Shown: piece after piece, positions 1 to 11,294 of the stretch
Layout: each line of letters begins with the position of its first letter
Numbering within the stretch: the first letter of the stretch is position 1
NCBI GenBank assembly: GCA_030765065.1
Contig: CM060990.1
Coordinates: 417,455,198-417,519,197, forward strand
Length of the DNA: 64,000 nt
From: Deroplatys truncata
Lineage: Eukaryota; Arthropoda; Insecta; Mantodea; Mantidae
Direction of reading: 5' to 3'
The notes under the pieces: generated by a model
Database searches by the model: none
Seen by the model: only the letters and a program-made list of their open reading frames with translations
What the model was told of the DNA's origin: nothing
Made by a program: the position numbers and the translations under genes

Positions 1-244
1 TAGGACCAGCCCTTTGCGTGGCATGCTTTCATGACCATCCTAGCAGCGTAACATCACGTTACAACGCCACGTTACCAGAAGATGGAGACTGCGAGCAGAG
101 GAAAAGTATGCTCTCCGGAGACATTCAGCACCCAGACAATGATTGTTCACAGAGTCAGTAGACGACAGGTTGGATAGAACAGGCTCCACGTTCAAATATT
201 TAAAGGGTAGGGACCCAGCCTTTGACTGCCATGTCTCCTGGACC
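1..244. other. Window-edge sequence with dispersed-repeat similarity
   Basis: No gene is visible. Bases 181-245 resemble, with several mismatches, the body of the composite SINE at about 41,600-41,660: a TTTAAA run, then TAGGGACCC, a TTTG-rich stretch and TCTCCTGGACCG. The first 50 bases resemble the same block again. It is probably a fragment of that repeat family, cut by the window edge. Confidence 0.35.
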
Positions 245-540
245 GTCCTAAACAAGTAGCATCACGTAACACCGCGTAACAAGTAAACGTAACCAACGTA
301 AACAGTAAATGTAACCAATATAACCAGTAAATCTAACAACGTAACCACTAAATGAAACAACGTAACTAGCAAATGTAACAAATGTAACTAGTAAATGTAA
401 CAACGTAACAAGTGAATGTAACCAGTAAATGTAACAACATAACCAGTTAATGTAACCAATTTAGCAGTAAATGTAACCAGTATATGCAAACGTTACCGGT
501 AAACATAACAAGCAGACGTAACCGGAAGACGGTGCTTTCG
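245..540. repeat. Short-period minisatellite (GTAACCAGTAAAT-type)
   Basis: A degenerate array of about 20-bp units built from GTAAC, CAGTAAATGTAAC and CAACGTAAC words runs through this stretch. It has no coding content. It leads directly into the longer tandem array that follows. Confidence 0.75.
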
Positions 541-559
541 AGTAGGGGAAAAGGATGCT

Positions 560-1765
560 CTCTGGAATAGACGTCATCCAGACAGCGATTGGTCTCAGTC
601 TGGTTACACGCCTCTGCCATCTTCATGTCGACGATCTGTTGTCTTCTGAAGGAAAGTTTGTTGGTCGGTATACATATGTACAGCTTACATTGCGCTTGGT
701 GTCCCTAACATTTCCAGCTCCAGGACCATTCCAGCTAGTCGCTCGTCTCTGTCATCAACATAACGACGAACTGTTTCCTTCTGAAGTAAAGTTTGGCTTT
801 CGATTTAGGTCTGTACAGCATGCATTGCGCTGGTGTCCGTAACATTTCCTGCTCTCGGACCGCTCCAGCTAGTCGAGGGTCTCTACCATCTACATATCAA
901 CGATATTTTGTCTTCTAAAGGAATGCTTGCTGGTCAGTATAGATCTTTACAGCTTGAGCTGGTGGGTGTCTAACATTTCCTGCTCTCGGAACGTTCCAGC
1001 TAGTCGCGCGTCTCTGTCATCTACATGTCAACGAACTGTTGCCTTCTGAAATAAAGTATGGCTGCCGGTATAGGTCTGTACAGCATGCATTGTGCTGGGT
1101 GTCCCTAACATTTCCTGCTTTCGGACCGTTCCAGCTAGTAGAGGGTCTCTACCATCTACATATCAACCATCTGTTGTCTTCTAAAGGAACGTTTGATGGT
1201 CGGTATAGATATGTACAGCTTACGCTGGTGGGTGTCTTTAACATTTCCTGCTCTCGGACCGTTCCAGCTAGTCGCGCGTCTCTTTCATCTACATGTCGAC
1301 GAACTGCTGCCTTCTGTAGGAAAGTTTGGTGGTCGGTATAGATTTGTACAGCTTGCGATGCACTGGGTGTCCCTAATATTTCCATATCCCGAACCGTTCC
1401 AGCTAATCACTTGTCTCCGCCATTCTTATGTCGACGATCTGTTGTCTTCTGAAGGACGAGGTTGGTGGTCGGTATGGATCTATACAGCTTACATTGCGCT
1501 GGGTGCCCCTAACACTTCCAGCTCCCGGACCGTTCCAGCTAGTCGCGCATTTCCGCCATTTTATATCGAAGCTCTGTTGTCTTCTGAAGGATGAGGTTGA
1601 TGGTCGGTATAGAGCTGTACAGCCTACATTGCGCTAGGTACCCTAATATTTCCATCTCCCGGAACGTTACAGCTGGTCACTCGTCTCTGCTATCTACATG
1701 TAGACAAACTGTTGTATCTGAAGAATGGGGATTGTGCTCGATATAGGCCAGTACATCATGCTTAG
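560..1765. repeat. Tandem array, about 134-bp unit, about 9 copies
   Basis: The phrase CCAGCTAGTCGCGCGTCTCT or a close variant recurs near 729, 863, 992, 1130, 1263, 1398, 1532 and 1669, a spacing of about 134 bp. Each unit also has a CATCTACATGTCGACGA-like block, a CTTCTGAAGGA block and a GGTCGGTATAGAT block. ORFs across this stretch change frame between units and are by-products of the repeat. It is satellite-like DNA with moderately diverged units. Confidence 0.85.
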
Positions 1766-1940
1766 GGAGGCGTGCAATCGTTATCTGGATGACTCCTGTT
1801 CCAAAGATCATCCTTTCCCGCTGCTATGCACAGGCCGAGGTTCCCTCCGCTGTTCTCATCCGAGATATATGCATAGTTGCGTGTTATGAATTCACTCATT
1901 CGCTTTTAATTCCTTGGAGCGTTAGCATTCACGTATTCAT

Positions 1941-1956
1941 TTAATTTCTTTTACAG
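1941..1956 (+). other. Candidate 3' splice site upstream of a small ORF
   Basis: A pyrimidine-rich tract ending in TTTTACAG lies seven bases before an ATG at 1964. This is a good match to a eukaryotic 3' splice acceptor. Together with the ORF it suggests an exon, but one site alone is weak evidence. Confidence 0.35.
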
Positions 1957-1963
1957 TTTCAGC

Positions 1964-2311
1964 ATGAAGTATTGCCAGAAAAAATCGGTGCAACCAACCT
2001 ATAAGAAACTCAATTTTTCATACATTACACATGGAGGAAAACGACTCATTAAATGCTGTATTTGTGCTAGTATTTTTAAGAATCGTTCCTTGTCAAGACT
2101 AAAGCTGCATAGAGCAAGATGCTTTACTGCATCGACTCTCTCTCCTACACTTGAGTTTCCTGTAGGCGAGGAATCAGAAAACAATGGAAGTCCTGTGCTT
2201 ACTAATTTTACGCTTCCATATGGTGAGAATTCAGTGATATCTACGCTTGAAGAGTCGAAGATCCCGAAGAGGGGAATGTTAAACCGGATGGGGTCTGTGT
2301 CCTTCACTTGA
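1964..2311 (+). CDS. Small hypothetical protein with a zinc-finger-like N-terminus
   Basis: A 115-residue ORF starts with ATG at 1964, directly after a splice-acceptor-like tract, and ends in TGA. Residues about 25-52 contain a C-x2-C pair in KCCICASIF, then HRARC, spaced like a degenerate BED or C2HC finger. The rest is low-complexity, rich in S, T, P and E. The C-terminal half lies in a two-unit DNA duplication (2147-2455); the second unit has lost the frame. It may be a host exon or the DNA-binding N-terminus of a decayed transposase. I do not recognise a family and assign no function. Confidence 0.35.
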   Translation: MKYCQKKSVQPTYKKLNFSYITHGGKRLIKCCICASIFKNRSLSRLKLHRARCFTASTLSPTLEFPVGEESENNGSPVLTNFTLPYGENSVISTLEESKIPKRGMLNRMGSVSFT

Positions 2312-2455
2312 GTCTACTGTGGGTGAGGAATCTGGATACATAGAAGCTGTATGTTTACTAATTTGAAGTCCCCATACGATGATAATCCAGTGCCATCTAG
2401 GCTTGAAAATCCGAATAGAATGGTAAATATATTGAGGTTACTAATTGCATCGAAA
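2147..2455 (+). repeat. Two-unit tandem duplication, about 155 bp
   Basis: The segment beginning ACTTGAGTTTCCTGTAGGCG near 2150 recurs diverged near 2308 (ACTTGAGTCTACTGTGGGTG). Matching blocks continue downstream: CTTACTAATTTTACG against TTACTAATTTGAAG, and TCTACGCTTGAAGA against TCTAGGCTTGAAAA. The first copy is inside the small ORF; the second is out of frame. Confidence 0.7.
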
Positions 2456-3418
2456 GAGGTTGGTATTAGCGATCATACCGTGGATATTGAAGCAATTTTA
2501 AGCTGAAAGCATCTAAAGTTATAGAATGACAGGATCAAGAAATTGCTTTAACCAATTTCGACGATAGTTAACAGGAACTTCTAAATATCAAGCACTCATA
2601 CTTATAAAATACATTATCCAGACATTACTGAAATGTTTAATTTTTTTTATGGATAAAGTGTTTACCAGAAGATCTCTTTCTCTGTGATGTATATGATTAT
2701 ATAATTAAGTGTTTAGAAGGTCTAAACTATCATCGTTGTCTTTAAGAAATATGTATGATTTTTGTGAAATAATATAATAGGATAATTTTTATAAAATAAA
2801 TATTCTTTATATTACATAGTTCTCATGTTTATTATTCTTATTATGCACCTCATATCACACCATCAAATATTAGATAGTTCTGGCTTCTAGATTCCCATTT
2901 ATATAAGTGTACTTCAGAAATAGTTCAATGATCTTTTCTTTTAGATTTCATACAGAATCAATGTTTTAAGATATTGAATACTCCTTTAAGCCACTATGAA
3001 ATTATTTATGAAATGAAAGGTATTGGCATGTAAACCAATAATAATGAGCAAGGAATTTATATTATTGCTATATTCTACACACGCAAATGTTTCTTCTTGC
3101 AGGTTCCAAGCTACCCGGTGCTGTAATGCTTCATTGAATATGATCACTGAGAGTTCTTGAGAATATTCCTGTTTATGTTGTTTTTCGCTATCTCGCTCTT
3201 CCTCTTCATCTACCTTCACACTTGCAGTCCTGTAACACATATTCAAATTATTTGCAGCTTATTGCAGGTATATGCTTTGAGGTAAAGAATCATTGAAAGG
3301 ATACTAAATGTTTTTCTGTATGACTTCACCCAGACTACAACCTAGAAGCTATTTACACATATTTGCTTAATGCAGTGATGCATGCTTTAGGCAAATGTTA
3401 TCATAGTAAAGCGTGGAT
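2456..3418. other. AT-rich stretch without a recognisable gene
   Basis: No supported gene. A splice-acceptor-like TTTCTTCTTGCAG occurs at about 3091-3103 on the plus strand. ORFs on either strand are short and low in complexity. Confidence 0.5.
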
Positions 3419-3790
3419 TTATAAACTCAAAGGTTGTAACCCTAAATAAAACATTGAAAGGTTAGCTGAATTACTTCTACAAACCTTAATAGGAACAAAA
3501 GACAATTTACATGTCTTAAACTTGCTAGCTGGTACAAATCCATGATATACCATTTGAAACTTCCCTGGCATTCCCTCCAACTGTTGGCTTGTTAGGGTTG
3601 AATATCTTGCCGGAAGAATAACCTGCTTTTCGCCTAAGACTGCAACCACTCTATCACCGTATCTCGTATCAATTTTTCTTATGGCTTTTATATTATAAGG
3701 CTCCTCTGGCTGAGATCTTGTAGTCCTCCAACAGACGGGAAAATGCTATCTCCAGCCAATGTGTTAAGCTAAGTCGCCGAACTCTCTGCA
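3419..3790 (-). pseudogene. Uncharacterised small-protein family, copy 1
   Basis: On the minus strand, bases about 3790 to 3419 encode a domain of about 100 residues containing DTRYGDRVVAVLG, QVILPARYSTLT, QLEGMPGKFQMVYHGFVP and KFKTCKLSFVPIKVC. The same pattern is in the ORF at about 28,300-28,605: a TKFG/TRYG block, a QVxLxxRYxxLTxxQL block, a KFQxVYxG block and KFKT. A frame change near 3650 and an upstream stop show this copy is broken or interrupted by an intron. Similar short proteins occur in arthropod genomes, but I cannot name the family. The alternating strand pattern could fit a small OB-fold-like protein; this is inference only. Confidence 0.5.
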
Positions 3791-4795
3791 TTAGGAACAA
3801 AAATATTCTTTATTACAGAATGTATTTCACAAAAAATTCAGTTACTTGTAAGTCACAAAATTATTAACATTTTCTGTATAATATAGTAATAAAATGATAA
3901 TATGTGTAGATAAAAAGGAAGTTCTGATTCGTTAATGAAGCTCATTTAGTACTGTATTTTTCGATTTAAGCGTTTTAATATAAAGTAAACATTTACTTTG
4001 TTAGAGCGAATGATTCGCACAACAGACTTTTATGTAATATTCTAAAAGCATAACCTTAAGAAGGTATTCAAATGATTGTATTTTTCTCTAGAAATGAATA
4101 TAATTCACAAATTAAAATAACAAGTTTTCCTAAAAAGAATAACTAAATAAACTGCTTGCATTTGAGAAAAATGAAATTCATACAGCTAGCTATTAACTGT
4201 AGAATGTTCAACTACTTGTATGTAAACACCAACATTAAAAAAAACAAGAACATACTTATAAGTTAAATGCATAGAGTAATAAGTTAACTTCTAAAGTAAG
4301 TAAGATGCTTTTACAGCTTACTAGACATGATGTTTGATGAAATTTCACAGATTTATGTAAAATTTGAAGAGTACTTAGATCGATGTGTCCTCACAAGGCA
4401 GAGCGAAAATTGCCGTAGAAGCTGTCTCTTTTATATCATTCTTCCCATATAAAACTGGAGGCGAGAGGCGTGACGTTTTATAATACACCAAATTTGATTG
4501 GCTACTCCACCCCCCTTGAGTAGAAGGACTCATGGTGGGATGCTAGCCTCTCGTAGGGGGGTATTTTATAAAACACGTCTAAAGCAGTTGTAGCGAATTT
4601 CTGCGTCATACGATATTATGTCTGTAGGAAAATCCTTCTGTAAGTATCGATAAAATTCATTGTTTATGATTAGATTACCTAAATGTTTGAAGCACCCGTC
4701 TGCGATCAAAGTATTATTCTATCATGATATGAATGTGAGTGGTGACACTGATGCCATCACCTGGAACGCTAACCTCATACATAGGATTACATAAA
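3791..4795. other. AT-rich intergenic stretch
   Basis: No gene is visible. A short GC-richer patch at 4,490-4,565 holds CCACCCCCCTTGAG and TCGTAGGGGGG. The rest is AT-rich. Confidence 0.5.
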
Positions 4796-4799
4796 TACC

Positions 4800-5070
4800 G
4801 TATTATTTAAAAATAATTTTAGTGAAAATAACGAAAAAAGAAAGTATTGCTTTTCGTGATATAATTTTGGTGGTGCGATGTAGGGATCGTGTAAGTTTTA
4901 GATATGGAGACTGAAACATCAGTCTTTTTAAATGGAATAAACAAATAAGCATTCTTGAAGATAATAATAATAGACTCGATTGTGGCACTGGAGAACGAAA
5001 TACATGGAAATAATTGCGATAGTTACGAATGTTTAAGTACAGTGTTATACAGGATCTATACACCATACCC
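4800..5070. repeat. Dispersed repeat family R, copy 1
   Basis: A block of TATTATTTAAAAATAATTTT, then GAAAGTATTGCTTTT, then a GGTGCGATGTAGG word is shared, diverged, with about 12,650-12,800 and 13,740-13,870. It defines a low-copy dispersed repeat. Coding potential is not evident. Confidence 0.6.
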
Positions 5071-5084
5071 GGTAGGAAATATAT

Positions 5085-5215
5085 TGCACCTGCACTTATA
5101 AAGACCGTTAATGTGGGTGCTTGCCCTGGTCCAGTAACTCACCTAATGATTGGAACCCGGGACCTTTCGAATGTGAAGTAGACACGTTACCACGCAGAGA
5201 AGCTGGCTATTGTTC
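5085..5215 (-). mobile_element. tRNA-derived SINE, family 2, copy 1
   Basis: Read on the minus strand, TGGTAACGTGTCTACTTCAC is followed by CATTCGAAAGGTCCCGGGTT and a GGTGAGTTACTGG tail. This is a tRNA-like head with A-box-like and B-box-like (GGGTTCCAATC) pol III motifs. The same arrangement with about a dozen changes is at 12,430-12,545. No intact cloverleaf is evident, so it is not called a tRNA gene. Confidence 0.6.
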
Positions 5216-5249
5216 GGTGATGTTCGTACGTCCTCGAGCATGTTCGGGT

Positions 5250-5390
5250 GATTGGTGGAACTGAGCGCTTGTATCTATGTATTCGTAGACCTTCATGCAG
5301 GTCCTAAAGTCAGACAGGGTGGTCACCGGGAATCGAACCGGCGACCTCTGGTATGCAGGTCTCACAAGATATCGCGAAATTTCTTTTTTA
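5250..5390 (-). mobile_element. tRNA-like SINE fragment, family 3
   Basis: On the minus strand GTGAGACCTGCATACCAGAG is followed by GTCGCCGGTTCGATTCCCGG. This resembles the anticodon and T-arm half of a tRNA, including a B-box (GGTTCGATTCC). The 5' half is not clear. It is probably a SINE piece. Confidence 0.4.
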
Positions 5391-5967
5391 TCAAAACAGG
5401 GTTTAATCACCTTTTACTCAAGCTAAATAAGACTGTCATTCATCAAGTATTTCATTCATCTATAAACCAGACCGTAAAAACAGGTTTGCCTCAAAGACAC
5501 ATAAAGAAAAATGCCTGATGTGATACACTCGAATGGCTTTCCCTTCCTTCTACGAGTGTTTAAGTATGGAGCTCTATATACCGGAACTATACATCTTATC
5601 TTCTAGGAAAATGCAAGTTATGGGAGTCTTGCCTGTATTTTACCTTGAGTGTGTGAAAATACATGCTTCAAACACCAGCCGTTCCTATCCTTATAGCTAC
5701 ATGCAATATTCAACTACGTTTTTTTATTCATAAAGCAATTGTATCGCTTGAGCTCCGATGTACATTATTAAATATTACCGGTCAGAACCGAGGAGGTGGG
5801 GTGGTGCAAAATGAGAACGTAGGTGAAACGAATGGGGGGAACAATACGCGGTTTCAATTACCCTTCGCAGCATTCGCCTAGCGTCCAGGGAAGGCCCAGA
5901 AAAAACGGGATTCGGAGTGCCAGCTGCTGGGAATTAGATTCACAACCTCCAAATACGGTTCATAGAC
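5391..5967. other. Non-coding flank at the LINE insertion site
   Basis: No supported gene. Bases about 5,820-5,967 are GC-richer and are the 3'-side flank of the LINE, ending in the target-site duplication. Confidence 0.4.
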
Positions 5968-5979
5968 GTTACCGTTTGA
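5968..5979. repeat. LINE target-site duplication, 3' side
   Basis: GTTACCGTTTGA here is repeated exactly at 11,928-11,939. The two copies bound the whole LINE, the hallmark of target-primed reverse transcription. Confidence 0.85.
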
Positions 5980-6360
5980 TGATGATGATGATGATGATGA
6001 GATGCGGTTTAAGGGCGCTAAACAGCTAAGGTCATCAGCGCCCTTACAAGGTATAAAATGTAGTGTCCAAAAATAAAAGTCCGATAAAAAACCGCATAAT
6101 TAAAAACGGGACACAAACCCACGAGTCCTAAAGCTAAAAAACAAAGCAACAAATTACAAATACGAACACACTAAAAACATGGTCAATAAAAGAGTAAAAC
6201 AACGTGTCAAGAACTGTAGAATGTCTGGGACACAAGCGCCAATGTCCACTGGAAAGGAGATGCCCCATTAAAAAACAAGATAAAATTACACAGTCAAAAG
6301 ACGCTCAGCGCACCAAATGCGTCTGGTATAGCCAATGTCATTGATAAAACGTAAAAGACA
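5980..6360 (-). other. LINE 3' UTR with (ATC)n tail
   Basis: On the minus strand the sequence after the ORF2 stop ends in GCTGATGACC, TTAGCTGTTTAGCGCCC and a pure ATC run (plus strand 5,980-6,001) instead of poly(A). A simple trinucleotide tail occurs in several I-group LINEs. The GGGCGCT ... AGCGCCC words can pair as a hairpin just before the tail, perhaps the site recognised by the reverse transcriptase (inference). Confidence 0.75.
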
Positions 6361-9300
6361 CTATACAGCACGTGCGTCGTCTGCCAAAACGTTGGCTAAG
6401 CCAACAGGCAGACCAACACGAACGCGCAAAGTAGCTAAAACTTGACACTCTGCTAAAATATGACGCACCGTTAAGGGTGCATCACACTGCTCACAGAGTG
6501 GTGCGGGGTCACCACTGAGCAAGTATCTATGGCTAAAAAGACAATGTCCGATTCGTAAGCGAGCTAAAATTACCTCTTCCCGACGACACGAACGAGAAGA
6601 GGTACCCCAGAGCAACGGAAGAGGTTTAACCTCCCGCAACTTGTTCCCCCTTAGAGCCGCCCACTCATCGCGCCAGCGCGAGAGGATACTGGTACGTAAA
6701 ATAGCATAAAAATCTGAGGAAGGAACAACACAGGTAAAACATCTGGGTGATAAAATGGCCGATTTGGCAGCGGCGTCGGCAGACTCGTTGCCTGAGATGC
6801 CCACATGACCTGGAATCCACAGGAAGGAGACGCTGATGCCAGAAGCATCAAGCGAGTGGAGCAGGTCATGTATACGCTGAACGAGAGGGTGGTAACCGTA
6901 CAGCGCGTCAATACCCTGAAGGGCACTCAGAGAGTCGGTACAAATAACACAGTGCCGTAAGTCGTGCCGCTGTATGTATAAAACAGATTGGTATATACTA
7001 AAAATTTCGGCGGTATAAATCGAACATTGTCCAGGTAAACGAAAAGTAAAACTCTGTACACCAAAAACAAAGGCACATCCTACTCCAACATCAGTCTTAG
7101 ACCCATCAGTATATATAAAATGACAGTCCCCGAACTGCGCCTGTACTTCTAAAAAGGCGGATCTAAGAACAGAAGCAGGGGTCGCATTTTTCGGCATCGA
7201 CGTTAGCCCAAGGTGGATGTGGGCCTCAGCGCGCGACCATGGAAGAAAACGCGTTTCCCCTCGGGTAAGTGCCGGCGCTGGCGTAACGTCCAAATGCCGA
7301 AGTAGCAGACGAAATCGAACCCCTGGAGGGAGCAATGCAGAGGAGCTAACTAAATATTGCCGATCAAGCGAATCCTCGTAAAATGTCGGGAAGGACGGGT
7401 GGTCAGGCAAGCTGGAGAGTCGACAGGCATAGCTGCACAAGAGCATCTCACGCCTGAAGGACAGCGGAGGCTCTGCAGCTTCAGCATACAGGCTAAGAAC
7501 AGGGCTGGTTGGAAAGGCCCTGTAGCGACTCTTATGCCACGATGGTGAATGGCATTCAATCGACGTAACACAGATGGACGTGCCGACGAATAAACAATAC
7601 ACCCGTAATCAAGCTTGGATCGGACCAAAGAGCGATAAAGACGAAGAAGGACGGTCCGATCAGCTCCCCAGGATGTGCCACTTAAAACACGTAAAATATT
7701 AAGAGAACGGTCACACTTTGCTTTTAAAAAGGAAACGTGAGAAGTCCAGCTCAGCTTCCGGTCAAAGATCAACCCCAAATATCTCACCTCGTCTCAAATG
7801 GAAGGACCTCCGACCCAAGATGGAGAAAGGGCGGAGAGAAAGCCTTCCGGCGCCAGAAATTGATGCAGACAGATTTTTCGGCGGAGAAATTAAAGCCGTT
7901 AGCGTTACTCCAGGCGTAGAGACGGTCGATACAGCTCTGGAGACGGCGTTCGAGTAGACAGGTCCGCCGTGAACTGCAATAAATGGCAAAATCATCTACA
8001 AAAAGGGACGATGAAATGCCAGGTGGAATACAATCAACAATGGGGTTGATAGCAATCGCAAAAAGTGTGACACTGAGTACAGAGCCCTGCGGTACTTCGT
8101 TCTCTTGAATAAAACGACGAGATAAAACCGAGCCCACACGTACACGAAAAACGCGGTGCGTCATGAAATCCCGAAGAAATATGGGAAGACGACCGTGGAT
8201 ATTCCATGCGTGAAGTGTACGTAAAATGCCGCCCCTCCAACAAGTGTCATAAGCTTTCTCCAGGTCAAAAAACACAGCCATGGTTTGACACTTTCTCAGA
8301 AATCCATTCATAACATGCGTCGACATGGACACCAGATGGTCGACGGTAGAGCGATAGCGAAAAATCCGCACTGAGCGTTCGCTAGAAGGTTCTGAGACTC
8401 AAGCCAACATGTCAACCGCCCGTTGATCATGCGCTCCATCACCTTGCAAATGCAACTGGTGAGGGAGATAGGGCGGTAGCTGGAAGGTAGTTGGCGATCC
8501 TTCCCAGGCTTAAGAATAGGGACAATGGTGGTTTCGCGCCAAACAGAAGGAAAAATGCCGTCTTGCCAAATACGGTTATAGACCTGTAAGAGAAAGAGTT
8601 TACTGTCGGCTGAAAGGTGCCTTAACATCAGGACATGAATGCCGTCCGGGCCAGGTGCGGAGTGCCTAGAGCAATGAAGAGCGTGCTCCAGCTCCCTCAT
8701 TGTGAAAAGTTCAATATAACACTCATTATTAGCAGACCGAAGATTAAAGGTGTCGGAATCCAGCCGGACTTTGATAGAGCGAAAGCCGGCGGAATAATGG
8801 TCTGAACTGGATACCGTCTCAAAGGCAGCACCCAGAGTGTTAGCGATGCCAGCCGGATCCACTATAGCGGCATTGGAAACCTGAAGGCCAGAAACAGTAC
8901 AATGCGACACTTTACCTGAGAAGCGACGAAGTTTATCCCAAACAACAGATGAAGGCGTAAAGCGATTAAAAGATTCGACAAAACGAGTCCACGACGCCTT
9001 CTTGCTATCCTGAATAATGCGACGAGCCCTGGCGCGCTATTGTTTAAAGGTCACCAAATTATCAAGTGTAGGGTGTCGCCGAAACACCCTAAGTGCAGTC
9101 CTACGGGCATGAACGGCGTCCCGACAATCCTCGTTCCACCACGGAACAGGTGGTCGCCGAGGTTTAGAGGATGAACGGGGAATTGCGCGTTCGGCGGCAG
9201 AGAAAATCGTATACGTAAGGTGCTGCACTAGTTGGTTAACGTTGGCGAAGGGCTGATCGTAAAAATGCATGAGGCTGGAATACAAGCTCCAGTCGGCATT

Positions 9301-9999
9301 TGTGAATATCCAGGTAGGTACTCTGGAATGCTGTACGTGGTGTGACAGAAGAGAAACGATGCAGGGATAATGATCGCTGGAGTAGGTGTCAGCGACAACG
9401 TTCCACTGAGGACGACTAGCAAGCTGAAGTGAGCAAATGGCAAGGTCTAGGTGAGAGAATGTACCAGAAGAATCAGAAATAAAAGTAGGTGCAACTGTAT
9501 TGAGGATGGAAAGATTGAACTGGTAAAAAATGTCGGAAAGAAGAGTTCCCCTCGCACAAGCCCTTGGCGAACCCCAGAGTGGGTGATGGGCATTAAAATC
9601 TCCCAACAGAAGAAATGGTGTTGGGAGAGCGGACAGGAGAGCTCGAATGTCCGCGGGAGCGAGGGGAGACGATGGAGGTGAATACACAGAGCAAACAGAA
9701 AACAAAAAGCCGGGTAAGTGAAGGCGAACGGCAACAGTTTGCAAGTCGGATGTAAGTGTGATAGTTTGAAAATGAACGTCGTTACGCACTAACAACATGA
9801 CTCCTCCATGAGCAGGAGTACCCTCCTCCGGTTCAAGGTCGTAGAGAACCGGAGTATATCCTCGGAGATCAAAAGGATCATGAGGGCGAAGCTTAGTCTC
9901 CTGCAAACAAACGACCATAGGTGAATGGGAACGCAATAAAAGTTGCAGTTCCGCCCTATGCGATCGTACACCACGTACATTCCAGGTCAGGATAGCCAT
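6361..9999 (-). pseudogene. LINE ORF2: endonuclease, reverse transcriptase, RNase H
   Basis: ORF2 starts at ATG 9,999. The N-terminal 320 residues are an AP-like endonuclease (TWNVRG, LQETKL, GDFNAHHPLWGS, SDHYPC). The reverse transcriptase follows (RPISLTS, FFDLEKAYDT, FVDD active site), then RNase H (YTDGSKT, TAEIFSIY, TDSLSAL, PGHVGISGNESAD) and a C-terminal zinc-like CEQCDAPLTVRHILAEC. It would nick DNA and copy the element RNA at the target. Breaks: an in-frame TAG at 9,037-9,039, frame changes at about 8,310-8,371, about 7,785 and about 7,500. The reading frame ends with TAG at 6,361. It begins 22 bases after the ORF1 stop. Confidence 0.88.
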
Positions 10000-10021
10000 T
10001 AAGAAAAAGGGGATAAACTGT

Positions 10022-11294
10022 CTATTTAGGAGGGCGGCTTAAAATTACCTTTTGTTTAACCTTTGGGCTCGGGCTTTTTGTATGGAGTTGGTCAGACTCC
10101 ATAGCCTCCTCGAAGGGAGGGCCCACGCGCTCAGAGCCAGAAACCGATTCAAGCGCCGTGAATCGGTTCTGGGTGGCGATGGGTGAGGGGTGCCGCTGAG
10201 CGCGGCTTGTCCCAGGAACTTCCTGGGACTGCGACCTCCGAGGAGGAGAAGGTGAACTTTTGTTACCGCGCGCACGCGGAGGGTCCTTTAGAAAATCTTC
10301 CCTACGAAGTTTCTGCTTGGGTTTCTTTTCAGCGGCTTGCGACTTCATTGACTTGGGACCAGGTTTATACGGCTTGGTAACTGTAGCCTTAATGGACGGC
10401 CGGATGGTAGTGGCGGTTAATCCAGTCATAGTCCAGGTGTGAGTTTCGGCATCTACTCGTGGTACTGGCGAGGCAACAACAGAACTAAATGTGCCAGATC
10501 GCAGGAGTGAAGGTTGGCGCGCATAGTAACGCCTCCGGGCTTCAGCGAAGGAGAGTTTTTTCTTTACCCGGATCTCCTGGATCGCCTTCACGTCCAAGTA
10601 CCGCGGACATTAGGCAAATGATGCAGAATAAGACCCTTTGCAGTTAACGCAGACGGGGGCTGTGGTACAGGTACCTTCGTGTGACGGCTGGCTACATGAG
10701 GCACAGATGGTAACGGCACTCTTACACGAGACTTGCGTATGCCCAAAACGTTGGCATTTGAAACAACGCAGAGGTCTAGGTATATAGGGCCTCACAGCAA
10801 TTCGCTCGTACCCTGCTGAAAGACTCGTGGGCAGATCGACGCCGTCGAAAGTGATAAACAGGGTACGAGTTGGTACCAAAATTCCGTCGTGTTTTGCCTG
10901 CACTCGATGAACAGCTGTCACCTTTTGGTCAGAAAGATAGTCGACAAGTTCTTCGTTCCGACATACCATCGAGGCAATGGGTGGTAATGACGCCTCGACA
11001 GGAATTCAAGGTGTGGTGCTTCTCGACACGGATAGGATAACCGTGGAGAAGCGTGGCGCGCAACAAGGACGCACTTTGCTGTTCAGTTTTGGTTTGAACC
11101 AATAAGGAACCAATTCGAAGACGAGTGCAGGACTGAACCGCACCTGCAATAGCGTCAATGCCCTTTTGAATAATGAAACTTTGTCCTTCTTCTGTTCGTG
11201 AAATGACCAAGTAACAACCAGATGTCGGCGGTGCTACTTCCGTTACATAGACTTTTCGGCGCTTGTTGTTAGTAATGGAGAAAGGGTGCTCCAT
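10022..11294 (-). pseudogene. LINE ORF1: nucleic-acid-binding gag-like protein with zinc knuckles
   Basis: ORF1 starts at ATG 11,294 (MEHPFSITNN). The central part has an RRM-like fold pattern (GILVPTRTLFITFDG), then CCHC knuckles: RCFKCQRFGHTQVSC, CASCSQPSHEGTC and VCVNCKGS. The C-terminal 190 residues are basic and proline-rich. Such proteins coat the element RNA. A frame change lies near 10,950 and an in-frame stop at about 10,607 just after the third knuckle. The upstream stretch to 11,321 is open, but the ATG at 11,294 is the better start. It is followed directly by ORF2. Confidence 0.85.

Noticed and set aside
560..1765. CRISPR-like array
   Set aside because: Units of 134 bp are repeated throughout with no distinct spacers, and the sequence is eukaryotic. 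It is a tandem satellite.
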